Source: an uncultured Cloacibacillus sp.
Lineage (GTDB): Bacteria > Synergistota > Synergistia > Synergistales > Synergistaceae
Length of the DNA: 64,000 nucleotides
Direction of reading: 5' to 3'
Assembly: GCA_900545755.1 (NCBI GenBank)
Contig: URAG01000001.1
Span: 1 to 64,000, forward strand
Shown here piece by piece: positions 50,923 through 60,201 of this stretch; the first letter of the stretch is position 1; each line of letters opens with the position of its first letter. The notes below the pieces were generated by a model. It saw only the letters and a list, made by a program, of their open reading frames with translations, was not told where the DNA came from and made no database searches. A program made the translations under genes and the position numbers.

Positions 50923-51774
50923 TCAGCAAGTGTGAACAGTAAAATTGTCGATAAGCCGAGTCTTACCGATATATACGGCAAGCGCCACAAGCGTGCGATC
51001 AGAAATTTCTTTTACCGGAGCCATGGTCTCTCCATCGACGGCAGAAACATAGTCTATGCGTGCCAGATGCTCGGCCTCTATAAGCGCGCGCATCGCCGCG
51101 ACGACTTTGGAGGCGTCACGCTCGCCTTCTTCAGTCATTTTTTTCCCAAGCGAGACCGCTTTGGAGAGCACAAGAGCCGCGCTCCGTTCCTTTTCGCTTA
51201 AGTAGGCGTTGCGAGACGACTTTGCCAGGCCGTCCGCCTCGCGGACTATAGGACAGCCTACTATCTCTACGCCTATGGAAAGATCCCTGACCATACGGCG
51301 CACTATCGCAAGCTGCTGCGCATCTTTCTCACCGAAAAACGCCATGTCGGGAGTCGCTATGTTGAAAAGTTTGCAAACGACTGTGCATACGCCGCGGAAG
51401 TGAATCGGCCGCGTCTTGCCGCAGAGTTGTTTCGGCATTTCGGACTGTATCTCGACGTATGTAGCGAAGCCTTCCGGATACATCTCTTCAACTGAGGGAT
51501 GGAAAACTATGTCGCAGCCCTCGCGTTCAAGTATCTCGCAGTCTCGCGCGAAATCGCGCGGATATGTCGCTAGGTCTTCATTAGGTGCGAACTGGGTTGG
51601 GTTGACGAAGACGGAGGCGACGGTTTTGTCGCAGCGGCGCACAGATTCGCGCACGAGGCTTGCGTGCCCCTCGTGCAGATATCCCATTGTTGGGACGAGT
51701 CCGACCTTCAGCCCTTGTCTTTTCCATTCGCGCACCTGCGCGCGGACTTCGTTTATAGTTTCAGCTATTATCAT
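50923..51774 (-). CDS. panC: Pantoate-beta-alanine ligase
   Basis: A 283-residue cytoplasmic ligase that joins pantoate and beta-alanine to make pantothenate. Motifs of the nucleotidylyltransferase fold: GLVPTMGYLHEGHASLVRES with the HIGH-like HEGH, VFVNPTQFAPNEDLATYPR, MAFFGEKDAQQLAIVRRMVRDL and the KMSKS-like LAKSSRNAYLS. The start at 51774 follows AGGAGG. It is the last gene of DUF2520-panB-panC. Confidence 0.94.
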   Translation of the reverse strand: MIIAETINEVRAQVREWKRQGLKVGLVPTMGYLHEGHASLVRESVRRCDKTVASVFVNPTQFAPNEDLATYPRDFARDCEILEREGCDIVFHPSVEEMYPEGFATYVEIQSEMPKQLCGKTRPIHFRGVCTVVCKLFNIATPDMAFFGEKDAQQLAIVRRMVRDLSIGVEIVGCPIVREADGLAKSSRNAYLSEKERSAALVLSKAVSLGKKMTEEGERDASKVVAAMRALIEAEHLARIDYVSAVDGETMAPVKEISDRTLVALAVYIGKTRLIDNFTVHTC

Positions 51775-51787
51775 ATCCGGTTTCCTC

Positions 51788-52633
51788 CTAAAATTCTGCG
51801 TCGAGACGCGCTAAGTATTCGTCTCCGCAGTCTGACTTCGCGAAGCTATGTCCAGCCTCTGGGAAAGCCCCGTTGCGCACTTCTTCTATATATGAGCGGA
51901 AGGCCTCAGTCATGACTTCGCCTACGGACGCGTACTTTTTGACGAATTTCGGCGTAAAATCTGTATTCATCCCAAGCATGTCCTGATAAACAAGCACCTG
52001 CCCATCGCAGCCCGCCCCTGCGCCTATTCCTATCGTAGGAATGACGAGTTTTTTCGATATGAGAGCAGCCAGCTTGGGCGGAACGCATTCGAGTACTACC
52101 GAAAATGCTCCGGCCTCCTGCACTGCGAATGCGTCTTCCAACAAGCGGCGCGCCGCGGCTTCGCCCTTTCCCTGTACTTTGAAGCCTCCGAAGGCGTTTA
52201 CGCTTTGCGGCGTCATACCTATATGGGCCTGCACCGGGATTCCGGCGTCCACTATGGCTCGGATATGCTCTGTTACAGCGGCTCCGCCTTCAAGTTTGAC
52301 GGCGTTGCCGCCGCCTTCTTTCATAAGCCGACCGGCGTTGACCACCGCGTCGTAGACAGACGGCTGATACGACATAAACGGCATGTCCATTATGACCATC
52401 GTGTCCGAACAGGCGCGCGATACTGCGGCACTGTATCTTATCATATCGTCAAGCGTGACGGGCAGAGTGTCCGCGTATCCCAGCATCGTCATTCCAAGCG
52501 AGTCACCGACTAAAATAGCGTTCATCCCTGATTTTTCCACGAGTTTAGCCGTCGTGTAGTCGTAGCACGTCAGTTCGGCGATACGCCGCCCTTCCTGCTT
52601 CATCTTCAAGAATTCCGCAGCTGTGTTTTTCAT
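51788..52633 (-). CDS. panB: 3-methyl-2-oxobutanoate hydroxymethyltransferase
   Basis: A 281-residue TIM-barrel enzyme that makes ketopantoate from 2-oxoisovalerate and methylene-THF. Conserved blocks: LTCYDYTTAKLVEKSG, ILVGDSLGMTMLGYADTLPVT (metal Asp), FMSYQPSV, AVKLEGG, AHIGMTPQSVNAFGGFKVQG and VLECVPPKLA with the catalytic Glu. It starts three bases after the DUF2520 gene and ends 13 bases before panC. Confidence 0.95.
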   Translation of the reverse strand: MKNTAAEFLKMKQEGRRIAELTCYDYTTAKLVEKSGMNAILVGDSLGMTMLGYADTLPVTLDDMIRYSAAVSRACSDTMVIMDMPFMSYQPSVYDAVVNAGRLMKEGGGNAVKLEGGAAVTEHIRAIVDAGIPVQAHIGMTPQSVNAFGGFKVQGKGEAAARRLLEDAFAVQEAGAFSVVLECVPPKLAALISKKLVIPTIGIGAGAGCDGQVLVYQDMLGMNTDFTPKFVKKYASVGEVMTEAFRSYIEEVRNGAFPEAGHSFAKSDCGDEYLARLDAEF

Positions 52634-52636
52634 CAG

Positions 52637-53500
52637 CTAGTCACTCCCATATTTGATTTTCGTCAGCGAGTCTATTTCGCTGTAATCTTTTTCAGGATGT
52701 CTCTGCTTCGCGAGCGCGGAAAGCCGCGCACTGAGAAGCTTGTACAGCATACGCCGCTCGGGCAGATCTATATTGGCGAGGTGCCTTCTAAGCGTCCCAG
52801 CGTCGTTTCTCTCTACAGGTCCGGTGAGCGCCTCCACAGGCCCTTTTGCGATAATGTGCTCCAGGTTGTTCCTCATAAGCGGAGCCAGCGCCCGCAGAGC
52901 GCCGTCCTGCGTAAAACCGCACGAAACCAGCAGGTCGACGCTTTCCTGCGTCAGAGCGCAAATGAAGTTGCTCGCCATCACGCATCCGGCGTGGTACCGG
53001 GCCTTGCCATCCGGCGGGATCGTCTGTACATTTACGCCTAGTTCACCCAGCATAGAACCGAAAAGTTCGACGCCGCCCTCGTCGCCTTCGAGGCAAAAAT
53101 ATGCGCCACGCAGTTCTTTGTACGCATCGTATTTATCGCTAACAGGGAAAAGCGGGTGGACGGAGAGCGCTCGGGCGCCCATCTCAGCAGCTCCCGGGAA
53201 AGCTTCGTCGGCAGAGAGTGCGCCGCTGCAATGACAGACGTATTTCCCATGAAGGTCGAAACCGCAAAGGCTCCGCCACACTCCGCCGATCGCCCCGTCG
53301 GGGACGGTGAGGAACAGCGCGCCGCTGTCGTGGACGATGTCCTCAAGGCTGCCGTAGTGGCGCGAACCTGTAAAGGCGGCTGCCTCATCCGCGCTCTCCC
53401 GGCTCCTGCTGTAATAGCCTGACAGTGAGACGCCTCCGTTCTCAAAAAGCTTTCCGAGAGAAAAACCGACCTTTCCGGCTCCTATGATTCCAATCTTCAT
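52637..53500 (-). CDS. Rossmann/DUF2520 dehydrogenase-like protein linked to panBC
   Basis: A 287-residue protein with an NAD(P)-binding N-terminus (IGIIGAGKVGFSLGKLFE at 2-19), LFLTVPDGAIGGVW, and HCSGALSADE followed by LSVHPLFPVSD. The all-helical C-terminal half is catalogued as DUF2520. It belongs to the same superfamily as pyrroline-5-carboxylate and ketopantoate reductases. As first gene of an operon with panB and panC it may supply the ketopantoate reductase step, which these two lack. That is inferred from position; the pathway's reductase could also be one of the two PanE-family genes at 59-61 kb. Confidence 0.75.
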   Translation of the reverse strand: MKIGIIGAGKVGFSLGKLFENGGVSLSGYYSRSRESADEAAAFTGSRHYGSLEDIVHDSGALFLTVPDGAIGGVWRSLCGFDLHGKYVCHCSGALSADEAFPGAAEMGARALSVHPLFPVSDKYDAYKELRGAYFCLEGDEGGVELFGSMLGELGVNVQTIPPDGKARYHAGCVMASNFICALTQESVDLLVSCGFTQDGALRALAPLMRNNLEHIIAKGPVEALTGPVERNDAGTLRRHLANIDLPERRMLYKLLSARLSALAKQRHPEKDYSEIDSLTKIKYGSD

Positions 53501-53605
53501 TTTCTACCTCCGGAACGAAAAGACCAGATGATATCCATCTTTATTAAACATATTCCTGTGTCAATGCGTATTTTAGCGACATTTTACATAAAAGTAAAGC
53601 TAATG

Positions 53606-53622
53606 CGCCTCCGGACAAGGCG
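53606..53622 (-). terminator. Weak terminator after the helicase
   Basis: CGCCT (53606-53610) pairs with AGGCG (53618-53622) around seven bases. The minus strand continues CATTAGCTTTACTTTT. A short stem, so only possible. Confidence 0.35.
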
Positions 53623-53640
53623 GCTGTAGTCGGCGCACTG

Positions 53641-55212
53641 TTAAAGCGCTGTTTCTTCTTCTGTGAGCTTTATCTGGTGGATTTTGTCCTCGAAGCCGAA
53701 CACGGAGCCGTCTATCTCGTTGACGGCCTCGTCGATCTTTTCCATGTGCGAGAAACGGTACTGCTCGGGCAGGCGGTTAGCGAAACGCTTGATTTTGAGC
53801 AGTGCCTGCAAATAGTTGCGCTCGGTCTTTTTGAGCAGCTCGGCGCATTTTAGCGCGTCCGGCTCGCCCTCGTCGGCGAAGAGGCGCGCGAGCGCGACGT
53901 TCGGCTCGAGCTCCATTTCGTCGCTCCATATGTCGCCGAGGATGCGGCGCACGCGCGCGCGCTCTTTTACGTCCTTTATAACCGATAGCGCCTGAGTTAT
54001 CTCGCGCAGAGCTTTTTCCACCTCGCGCGTTACTGAGCGCAGGCTGCGCCGCGGCATAGAGCACTCTGCAAGCGTCTTGGCCTCGGTCTCTACGGTCACT
54101 TCTTTGTTGAGCAGGCGGCCTATCGCGGGAAGGAGTTTGATTTTAGCTTCCTCGCAAGGTTTGTCGAGCGTCTCAAGATATAGTATCCCGGTGTCGTAGT
54201 CGAAGTTTTCACAGCGGCTGCGCGGTATGTACGAAACTTAGCCGGTGTTGAAAAATCCCTTACGTCCAGCGCGCCCCGCCATTTGGAGAAATTCGTTGCG
54301 CGTAAGCGGGCCGTCGATAAATTTCGCCATCTGCGCGAATATCACGCTTTCCGCGGGCAGGTTGACGCCTAGCGAGAGCGCGTCAGTACCAGCGACGACG
54401 TCGATTATGCGTTCGCGGAAGGCCATTTCGACGAGCAGCTTTTCTTTCGGAAGCATCGAGCCGAAGTACATACCGACGCCTCGCAGCATTGTTTCGGGAA
54501 TTTTCGTCACTTCAAGGATTTCGGCGATTTCGCGCAGCCGCGCGCGTTTGTCGCGGCTGATTTTATGCCGCGTTTTCGCCGTCTGCGCCGCGGCCCATTC
54601 GACGCCTTTCTTTGAAAACGCGAAAATCAGCGCGTCGTGTATCTGTGAAAAGCGTGTGCCGCGGCGTTTGTAAACAAGTTTTGTGACGCGGTCGCCTGTC
54701 TCGAAAAGGGCAAAGTCACGGCGGGCCATCTCTTCGAGGTAACGTTGTACCTTCTCCGGATTACCGAAAGTCGCGGACATTACAAGAATACGGCTGTCGT
54801 CGGAGGTGCGGCGCAGGCCGTCTATGTAGGCCCTAGCGCGTTCTGGGTCGTTGAATATGAAATGGAATTCGTCTATTACGACGCTCTGCCCCGGAAGGTG
54901 CGCGTATTTGAGCGTGTATATCTCCTGCGTACAGCAGAGGACGGAGGCTCCGGCGTTTTTCTTGAAGTCGCCCGTTTCTAGGCCTACGTCGAAGCCCATA
55001 CCCTTGAGGTCGAGGTAGCGTTCGTTCGACAGCGCCTTTATCGGAGCGGTGAAGATGACGCGCCCCTCCGGCATCCGCGGCGTTCCGTCGCGCTCCATGA
55101 GTCCAGCCCATATATAGGCGACCCACGTCTTGCCGCTGCCTGTGGGCGCGGAAAGTATGGCGCTGTTCCCGCCTATCGCGGCTAGCGCTTTTTCCTGCCA
55201 ATTGTAAAGCAT
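53641..55212 (-). pseudogene. DEAD/DEAH-box helicase interrupted by an in-frame TAA codon
   Basis: One frame of 524 codons from ATG 55212 to the stop at 53641 is split by TAA at 54238-54240. The first 324 residues hold SF2 helicase motifs: Q-motif and Walker A SAPTGSGKTWVA (about 20-31), DEFH (motif II), SATFG (motif III) and QMAGRAGRKG (motif VI). After the TAA the same frame continues VSYIPRSRCENFDYDTGILY and a helical C-terminal domain with no restart signal until 54099. The codon is one base from TAC/TAT, so a Tyr in NTGYVSYI is the likely original. It is a recent pseudogene, a readthrough case or a sequence error. It begins one base after a GNAT gene. Confidence 0.8.
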
Positions 55213-55213
55213 G

Positions 55214-55684
55214 TCAGAGTTTCATGCAGAGCACGGGCTGCTTCCAGCCGGGAACTTCTTTGCACTCGACCTCGCCCGCGTGCTCGGCTCCCATATGTAC
55301 GTAGAACCCCTCGGAATTCGGGTCTGAAAGTATATTAAGCTCCTCGGCTCCCATCGTCTCGGCTGTCTCGCAGGCGTGGAGGAAGAGCTTGCCGCCGAGT
55401 CCCGTGCCGATTTCCTCCGGCAGAACCCACATGTGGCGCAGCCACCATCCGCCGTTCTTTTTTTCAAGAGTGTAGAAGCCTAGCTTCTCGCCGGTATCGT
55501 CGTGTTCGATGAGGTATGTCGGGTTCGCCTCTATGAATTCTTGTTTTATCGTGAGAAGCCCGCGGAAGCGGTTCATCACTTCCGACGGGTAGTCCCAGTA
55601 GCCTTTCGAACGCCATGCTATGTCGGTCAGCTCTTCGGCCTCCGCCGGTTTTGCAAGACGTATTCGAACATCGTCGTCGTACAT
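55214..55684 (-). CDS. GNAT-family N-acetyltransferase
   Basis: A 156-residue acetyltransferase. Acetyl-CoA motif A is LPEEIGTGLGGKLFLHACE (about 92-110), with the usual preceding strand (GGWWLRHMWV) and following SDPNSEGFYVHMGAEHAG (motif B, about 121-138). It is a single-domain GNAT of unknown acceptor. It is followed one base later by the interrupted helicase, so the two were one transcription unit. Confidence 0.82.
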   Translation of the reverse strand: MYDDDVRIRLAKPAEAEELTDIAWRSKGYWDYPSEVMNRFRGLLTIKQEFIEANPTYLIEHDDTGEKLGFYTLEKKNGGWWLRHMWVLPEEIGTGLGGKLFLHACETAETMGAEELNILSDPNSEGFYVHMGAEHAGEVECKEVPGWKQPVLCMKL

Positions 55685-55794
55685 CGTTTGTATATCTTCT
55701 CCCCCGTATAATTCTCAATTTCTTGGTAATTGTATCACAGAGCGCCAGCTTCTTGTTAAGCGCCGCTCGAATTGCAGCCTCTGCAAAGATACGG

Positions 55795-55821
55795 GAAAGG
55801 GGGACCTAGCGGCCCCCTTTC
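55795..55821 (-). terminator. Hairpin after the M20 peptidase
   Basis: GAAAGGGGG (55795-55803) and CCCCCTTTC (55813-55821) form a perfect 9-bp stem. No U-run follows on the minus strand, so termination may be partial. Confidence 0.5.
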
Positions 55822-55825
55822 GCAT

Positions 55826-57430
55826 TTATATCTTCGCGATCTCGCGTATCGCGGCGTACAGAAGCTCCGGCAGTATGTCGAGCGAGTATCGCAGGTGCAG
55901 CCGCTCGTCCTTTTTGTGAGGAGCCTCGCCGCTCGGGCCGAGGTTCATTACCGGGACGCCGAGCTCGCGCATCTCGTCGAGCGGCAGGCTGTAGAGCTCG
56001 CCCCAGCCCGGCGTGTTTTCGGAAAGCGCCTTTACGTCGCCCTCCGATATCTTCGCGCCAACGTAGCTGAGGTCGCATAGGCCGGCAAAGAGCTCTACCT
56101 CCGTCATTTCGAGGCCGAAATCCTCACAGCAGAGCTTTTCGACTGCACGCGCAGCCTCGACTATTTTCGCGTCGCGCGGGTCGCTCGTGTAGTCCGTGCG
56201 CGGCGGCATCCACGGCGGCAGGAAGAAGCAGACGGCGTAGGGGCCTTCCGCGCCGGACATTCCGGCGACGAAGTCAACGACGCGGATGCCGCGCATACGC
56301 ATATCGCCGGGCTGCAGTTTCTTTATAAAATCCGCCAGCTCCGCGTCGAATTTTTCGCCGTGACGCGCGCGGGCGAGCGCCTCCAGCTCGCCGAGCGTGT
56401 AGACCGCCGGCTCGGAGGCGGCGAATCGTGAGCCGTCGTAACCCATTTCAGAGAGCGCCTCGCATGACTCTGCAAGCTGCGCGGACGCTTCTGAGATGGC
56501 GCGCGCGGCGAGCCCCTTCATCTGGTTCATAACCTTTTCGGGCGTGTTGCCCGTCGTGAAGCAGTTGAAATATGCGTAGGCCCTGTCTGGGACGGTGACG
56601 CTGTAGCTCTCGCGCATGACCTTCATGTCGAGGCATATCCACGACGGCTCGCAGACGCCGTGAAGCGGGTCGGCGAGGCAGCTGTTCCCCTCCGCCGCGC
56701 ATACGAGGCGCGAGACGGCGAGCGCCGCGGAGAAACCGTCGTAGCAGTTGCCTACGTGCGCGCCGCGCCCGCGCATGTAGAAGCTCGGCATGAGTTTGCC
56801 TAAAGTTCCCAAATACACCATGGGCCCCACTAGCCCGGACTTGCCGGCTTCTCCAGGCTCAGTGTTGAGCGCAGCGATAAATTCGAGCCCTTCTTCGTTG
56901 ATCATACGTGCTAGGACGGGCAGAACGCCGCGCATACCAGCCGAAGAATTTTCCTCGTCGCCCACGAACGCGACGACGACGTTGACGTCGAACAACGTCC
57001 TATCCGCGGCGAACTCTTCGAGCAGGGCAGTCTCGATCGCTACGCCGCATTTCATATCCATGACGCCGCGTCCGTAGAGAGTATCTTCGTCCGCGCCGAA
57101 AATTTCGCCGAGTTTCTCCGGGTTGAAGGCGTGTTCCGCGATGTCGCCGTAGACGGCCACGTCAACGACGTCGTAGTGGCTCACCATGAGCACGGTGCGC
57201 TTCGTCGGCTCCGCCGCGTCGACGCGCGCGACCAGGGACTTCAGCGCGTGCGGCGAGCCCTCGAGCGGCGTCTCCGCCGTTATCAAATGGGATGGGTTCT
57301 CCGCGAAGTAGGGCAGCTTTTCGAGCCTTGCCCGCAGCCACGCGCCTGGCGCGCTCTCTTCGGCGCTCTCCGTGACGCTCGGTATCGCGACGAGCTCTTT
57401 TATCATAGAAAGAAGGTAGTCCCTTTTCAT
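55826..57430 (-). CDS. M20-family peptidase, RocB-like
   Basis: A 534-residue zinc hydrolase of the M20 family, close in form to RocB (arginine utilisation protein) and longer than typical M20 enzymes. Metal ligands are visible: His in VLMVSHYDVVDV, Asp in LYGRGVMDMKCGVAIE, the catalytic Glu in FVGDEENSSAGMR, and the C-terminal His in GEAPHKKDERLHL. The start at 57430 follows GGAGGCGAT. It stands alone in the leftward direction. It probably cleaves an amino-acid or peptide derivative in the cytoplasm; its true substrate is unknown. Confidence 0.85.
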   Translation of the reverse strand: MKRDYLLSMIKELVAIPSVTESAEESAPGAWLRARLEKLPYFAENPSHLITAETPLEGSPHALKSLVARVDAAEPTKRTVLMVSHYDVVDVAVYGDIAEHAFNPEKLGEIFGADEDTLYGRGVMDMKCGVAIETALLEEFAADRTLFDVNVVVAFVGDEENSSAGMRGVLPVLARMINEEGLEFIAALNTEPGEAGKSGLVGPMVYLGTLGKLMPSFYMRGRGAHVGNCYDGFSAALAVSRLVCAAEGNSCLADPLHGVCEPSWICLDMKVMRESYSVTVPDRAYAYFNCFTTGNTPEKVMNQMKGLAARAISEASAQLAESCEALSEMGYDGSRFAASEPAVYTLGELEALARARHGEKFDAELADFIKKLQPGDMRMRGIRVVDFVAGMSGAEGPYAVCFFLPPWMPPRTDYTSDPRDAKIVEAARAVEKLCCEDFGLEMTEVELFAGLCDLSYVGAKISEGDVKALSENTPGWGELYSLPLDEMRELGVPVMNLGPSGEAPHKKDERLHLRYSLDILPELLYAAIREIAKI

Positions 57431-57550
57431 ATTTTTTATCGCCTCCGTTTGGGGCAATGATACCATAAGCGCACCGCGTGCGCAGATTTTTCTTGACAGA
57501 GCGCGGCGCCGCCGTGAAACTTATACAGGAATCTTGGGAGGAGGCATAAC

Positions 57551-58258
57551 GTGGCGAAACCTTTTATAAAACCTGTCATCGCACCCGAGGAGGCGGCAGC
57601 CCTCGTAAGGCCCGGTTCTTCGCTCATGGTAGGCGGCTTCAATTACGGCGGCGCGCCATACACGCTGATAGACGCGCTCTGCAAAGCTGGGACGCGGGAG
57701 ATAAAACTAATCTGCGTCGATACGAGCTGGTACAACGACAAAGAGCCGGAACCGGTCGGCGTCGCGCGACTCGTCGTCAACGGGCAGATCGGCTCGCTCA
57801 TAGCGTCCCACATCGGCCTCAACAAGAAGACGCAGGAGCTTTACACTAAAGGAGAGCTCAAAGCGGAGCTGATACCGATGGGGACCTTCGTCGAACGCAT
57901 ACGCGCGGGCGGCGCCGGACTCGGCGGCGTGCTGACTCCGGTCGGGATAGACACAATTTACGAACATGGTCGCGAGACGATGGAGCTCGACGGACGGCGC
58001 TATATAGTAGAGCGCGCGCTAACAGCCGACGTAGCCTTCGTAAAGGCGCACGTCGCCGACGAAGCGGGAAATCTCACCTACTTCGGCACGAACAGGAATT
58101 TCAACCCGACGATGGCGACGGCTGCGAAAATAGTCGTCGCGGAGATCGACGATCTGAAGCCGCTCGGCGCGATACCTCCCGACGAGGTTGTGACGCCCGG
58201 CATATTCGTCGACGCGCTTGTGATGAAGGGAGACGGGAAATATGCTTCCAGAACTTAG
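57551..58258 (+). CDS. CoA-transferase family I, subunit A
   Basis: A 235-residue CoA-transferase alpha subunit (AtoD/ScoA/GctA type). The family's N-terminal glycine-rich CoA site is seen in VRPGSSLMVGGFNYGGAPYTLIDAL (about 20-44), with GIDTIYEHGRE and TADVAFVKAHVADEAGNLTY (about 157-176). GTG 57551 is the start, after GGAGGAGGCATAAC. It overlaps the subunit B gene by 17 bases. The acyl-CoA pair (acetate, acetoacetate, butyrate or 3-oxoacid) cannot be decided from sequence. Confidence 0.88.
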   Translation: MAKPFIKPVIAPEEAAALVRPGSSLMVGGFNYGGAPYTLIDALCKAGTREIKLICVDTSWYNDKEPEPVGVARLVVNGQIGSLIASHIGLNKKTQELYTKGELKAELIPMGTFVERIRAGGAGLGGVLTPVGIDTIYEHGRETMELDGRRYIVERALTADVAFVKAHVADEAGNLTYFGTNRNFNPTMATAAKIVVAEIDDLKPLGAIPPDEVVTPGIFVDALVMKGDGKYASRT

Positions 58259-58910
58259 CGAAAGCGAAGCGCGCGCCAGGATAGCGAGGGCGATAGCCTC
58301 GGAGCTGGAAGACGGAGCGATCGTAAATCTCGGCATAGGAATTCCACAGCTCGTTCCGCACTATCTTCCAGACGGCGTGCGGGTCATACTCCAAACGGAA
58401 AACGGCGTAATCAACGCCGGGCCCGCAACGGACAAAAACGACCTGCGCGTCATAGACGCTGGGGGCGCGCCGGTAAGGGTGCTGCCAGGCGGCGCGCTCG
58501 TCTCAGCCGAGCTGAGCTTCGCGATAATGCGCGGCGGCCACGTTGATGTCACAGTACTCGGCGCCCTCGAAGTCGACAACGAGGGCAGCATTGCGAACTG
58601 GATGATCCCGCAGGTGCGTGTCCCCGGAATGGGCGGAGCTATGGACATTGTGACCGGAGCTAAAAAAGTCTACGTCGCCACGCGCCACTTCGACAGGAGC
58701 GGGAAATGCAAGCTCGTAAGAAAATGCTCGCTTCCGCTCACGGGACACTGCGCCGTCGACGTGATAGCGACGGAATACTGCATCGTGCGTAATACCTACG
58801 GACGCATGGCGCTCACCGACCTTGCAGACGACGTCGACCTGATAGAACTGCTGGACAAAACTGAAATGCAGCTGGACGTGAGCGCAGGGCTCGTGAGGCG
58901 GAAATTTTAA
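58242..58910 (+). CDS. CoA-transferase family I, subunit B
   Basis: A 222-residue beta subunit carrying the catalytic Glu in the E-x-G motif LQTENGVINAGP (about 50-61). Further blocks are NLGIGIPQLVPHYLPDG (about 30-46) and the CoA-region SIANWMIPQVRVPGMGGAMD (about 111-130). It makes a heterodimer or heterotetramer with subunit A to swap CoA between acids. The two overlap and are translationally coupled; no further gene follows in the unit. Confidence 0.9.
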   Translation: MLPELSESEARARIARAIASELEDGAIVNLGIGIPQLVPHYLPDGVRVILQTENGVINAGPATDKNDLRVIDAGGAPVRVLPGGALVSAELSFAIMRGGHVDVTVLGALEVDNEGSIANWMIPQVRVPGMGGAMDIVTGAKKVYVATRHFDRSGKCKLVRKCSLPLTGHCAVDVIATEYCIVRNTYGRMALTDLADDVDLIELLDKTEMQLDVSAGLVRRKF

Positions 58911-59050
58911 GACGATAGCCTGAACGGGACGGGCCGCCAAATTCGTCCATAGGACGACAGCCGAGACGATTCAAAATTATGACGGAGAGGCATCGACCGT
59001 CATAAAACGAAAAGGGCGAACCGCGCGGGCGCGAAACATAGCGTCAGAAC

Positions 59051-59118
59051 AAAAAAAATACCGCTTTGTCGAGCGAGCGCCGAAGGACATTCCCGACGCG
59101 GTCTTTGACGCGGTATTT
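59051..59118 (-). terminator. Terminator of the ketopantoate-reductase-like genes
   Basis: AAATACCGC (59056-59064) and GCGGTATTT (59110-59118) pair perfectly over a 45-base loop with inner pairing. On the minus strand eight U residues follow (plus A-run 59051-59058). The long loop makes it less compact than the others. Confidence 0.6.
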
Positions 59119-59134
59119 CCCGAAATCGGGATTT

Positions 59135-60094
59135 TCAGCGCGGACTGGAATTTCCGTCTTGCAGCTGGAACGACTCCTCGCGCGCGCGTATGAGCCGGAG
59201 ATACAGTTCGTTGACAGGCGCCGCGAAGCCGTGCTCGCGAGCTATCTCGACGACCGTTTCCGCAAATGCGTCTACCTCCGTCACGCGGCGCGCGTCGACG
59301 TCCTGAAGCATCGAGGTTTTCCCGTTCGGCGAAAGCATGTCCATCGTGCGGAAAATCTCGCAGATTTCCGCCTCGCCAAGCTCCACGCCCGCGGCAGCGC
59401 GCGCGGCTGCCGCGGCCTCCTCCATCGCCGAGCGCATCAGCGAGCGCGCCTCCTTCGAGCGCTGCATGAGGCCGTAATTAAAGCCCAGCACTGCGGAGGT
59501 CTGGTTCAGCCCGCAGTTCATCATAAATTTCTTCCACAGGCTCTTTATCATATCCTCTGGGATTTCATATTCGATGTGTGAGCGTTTGAAAAATTCCTCG
59601 ACTGCAATCACGTTTTCCGACAGACGCCCCGGCTCGTTATGCTCGTCGCCGAATACTATCCAGCCCTCGTTGCCGCAGACGGTCTCCGAACCGCGCCTCG
59701 TCGCGTCGAGCTTTATCGCGTAGGAATATACGACCTTCTCCGCGCCGAAGCGCTCCGCCAGCTTCCGCTCGCTCGTCACGCCGTTGAGCGGAGAAATTAT
59801 CACAGTGTCAGGCCCGACAAAGGCCGCCGCCTGCTCTATAGCCTCCGCAAGCTGTCCGTTCTTCACCGAGACGAAGAGCAGCCCGGCGGGCGTGCCGTCC
59901 TGCGGCTCAGCCACGTCGAACATATAACGCCTGCCGTTGTAAACAATCCCGCCTGCCCGCAGCCGCGCCGCGCGCTCCCCCGCCGCAACCACGCGTATGC
60001 GGCACTCCGGGAAATTATCCGCGACGCTCGTAAGATAAGCCGCGCCGACTGCCCCGAGGCCGATAAGCGCGACGTCCGTTATCGCCTTTGCCAC
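59135..60094 (-). CDS. Ketopantoate reductase (PanE)-family dehydrogenase, copy 1
   Basis: A 319-residue NAD(P)-dependent reductase-like protein. It has the Rossmann motif ALIGLGAVGAAYL near 8-20, KNGQLAEAIEQAAAFVGPDTVIISPLNGV (about 97-125) and the catalytic-Lys helix KSLWKKFMMNCGLNQTSA (about 185-202). Translation starts at GTG 60094 after AAGGGCG. It is paralogous to the next gene upstream. The PanE family reduces ketopantoate, but divergent members reduce other 2-oxo acids, so the substrate is open. Confidence 0.82.
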   Translation of the reverse strand: MAKAITDVALIGLGAVGAAYLTSVADNFPECRIRVVAAGERAARLRAGGIVYNGRRYMFDVAEPQDGTPAGLLFVSVKNGQLAEAIEQAAAFVGPDTVIISPLNGVTSERKLAERFGAEKVVYSYAIKLDATRRGSETVCGNEGWIVFGDEHNEPGRLSENVIAVEEFFKRSHIEYEIPEDMIKSLWKKFMMNCGLNQTSAVLGFNYGLMQRSKEARSLMRSAMEEAAAAARAAAGVELGEAEICEIFRTMDMLSPNGKTSMLQDVDARRVTEVDAFAETVVEIAREHGFAAPVNELYLRLIRAREESFQLQDGNSSPR

Positions 60095-60201
60095 TTAAAT
60101 ATCGCCCTTTCTCTATTTTCCAGACAAATTCCGCGAGCCTGTTAGACGTGCAAAAGCAAACTGCACTCGCACGCCCGGCCGTCACAGCCGGCGATGCGGA
60201 G

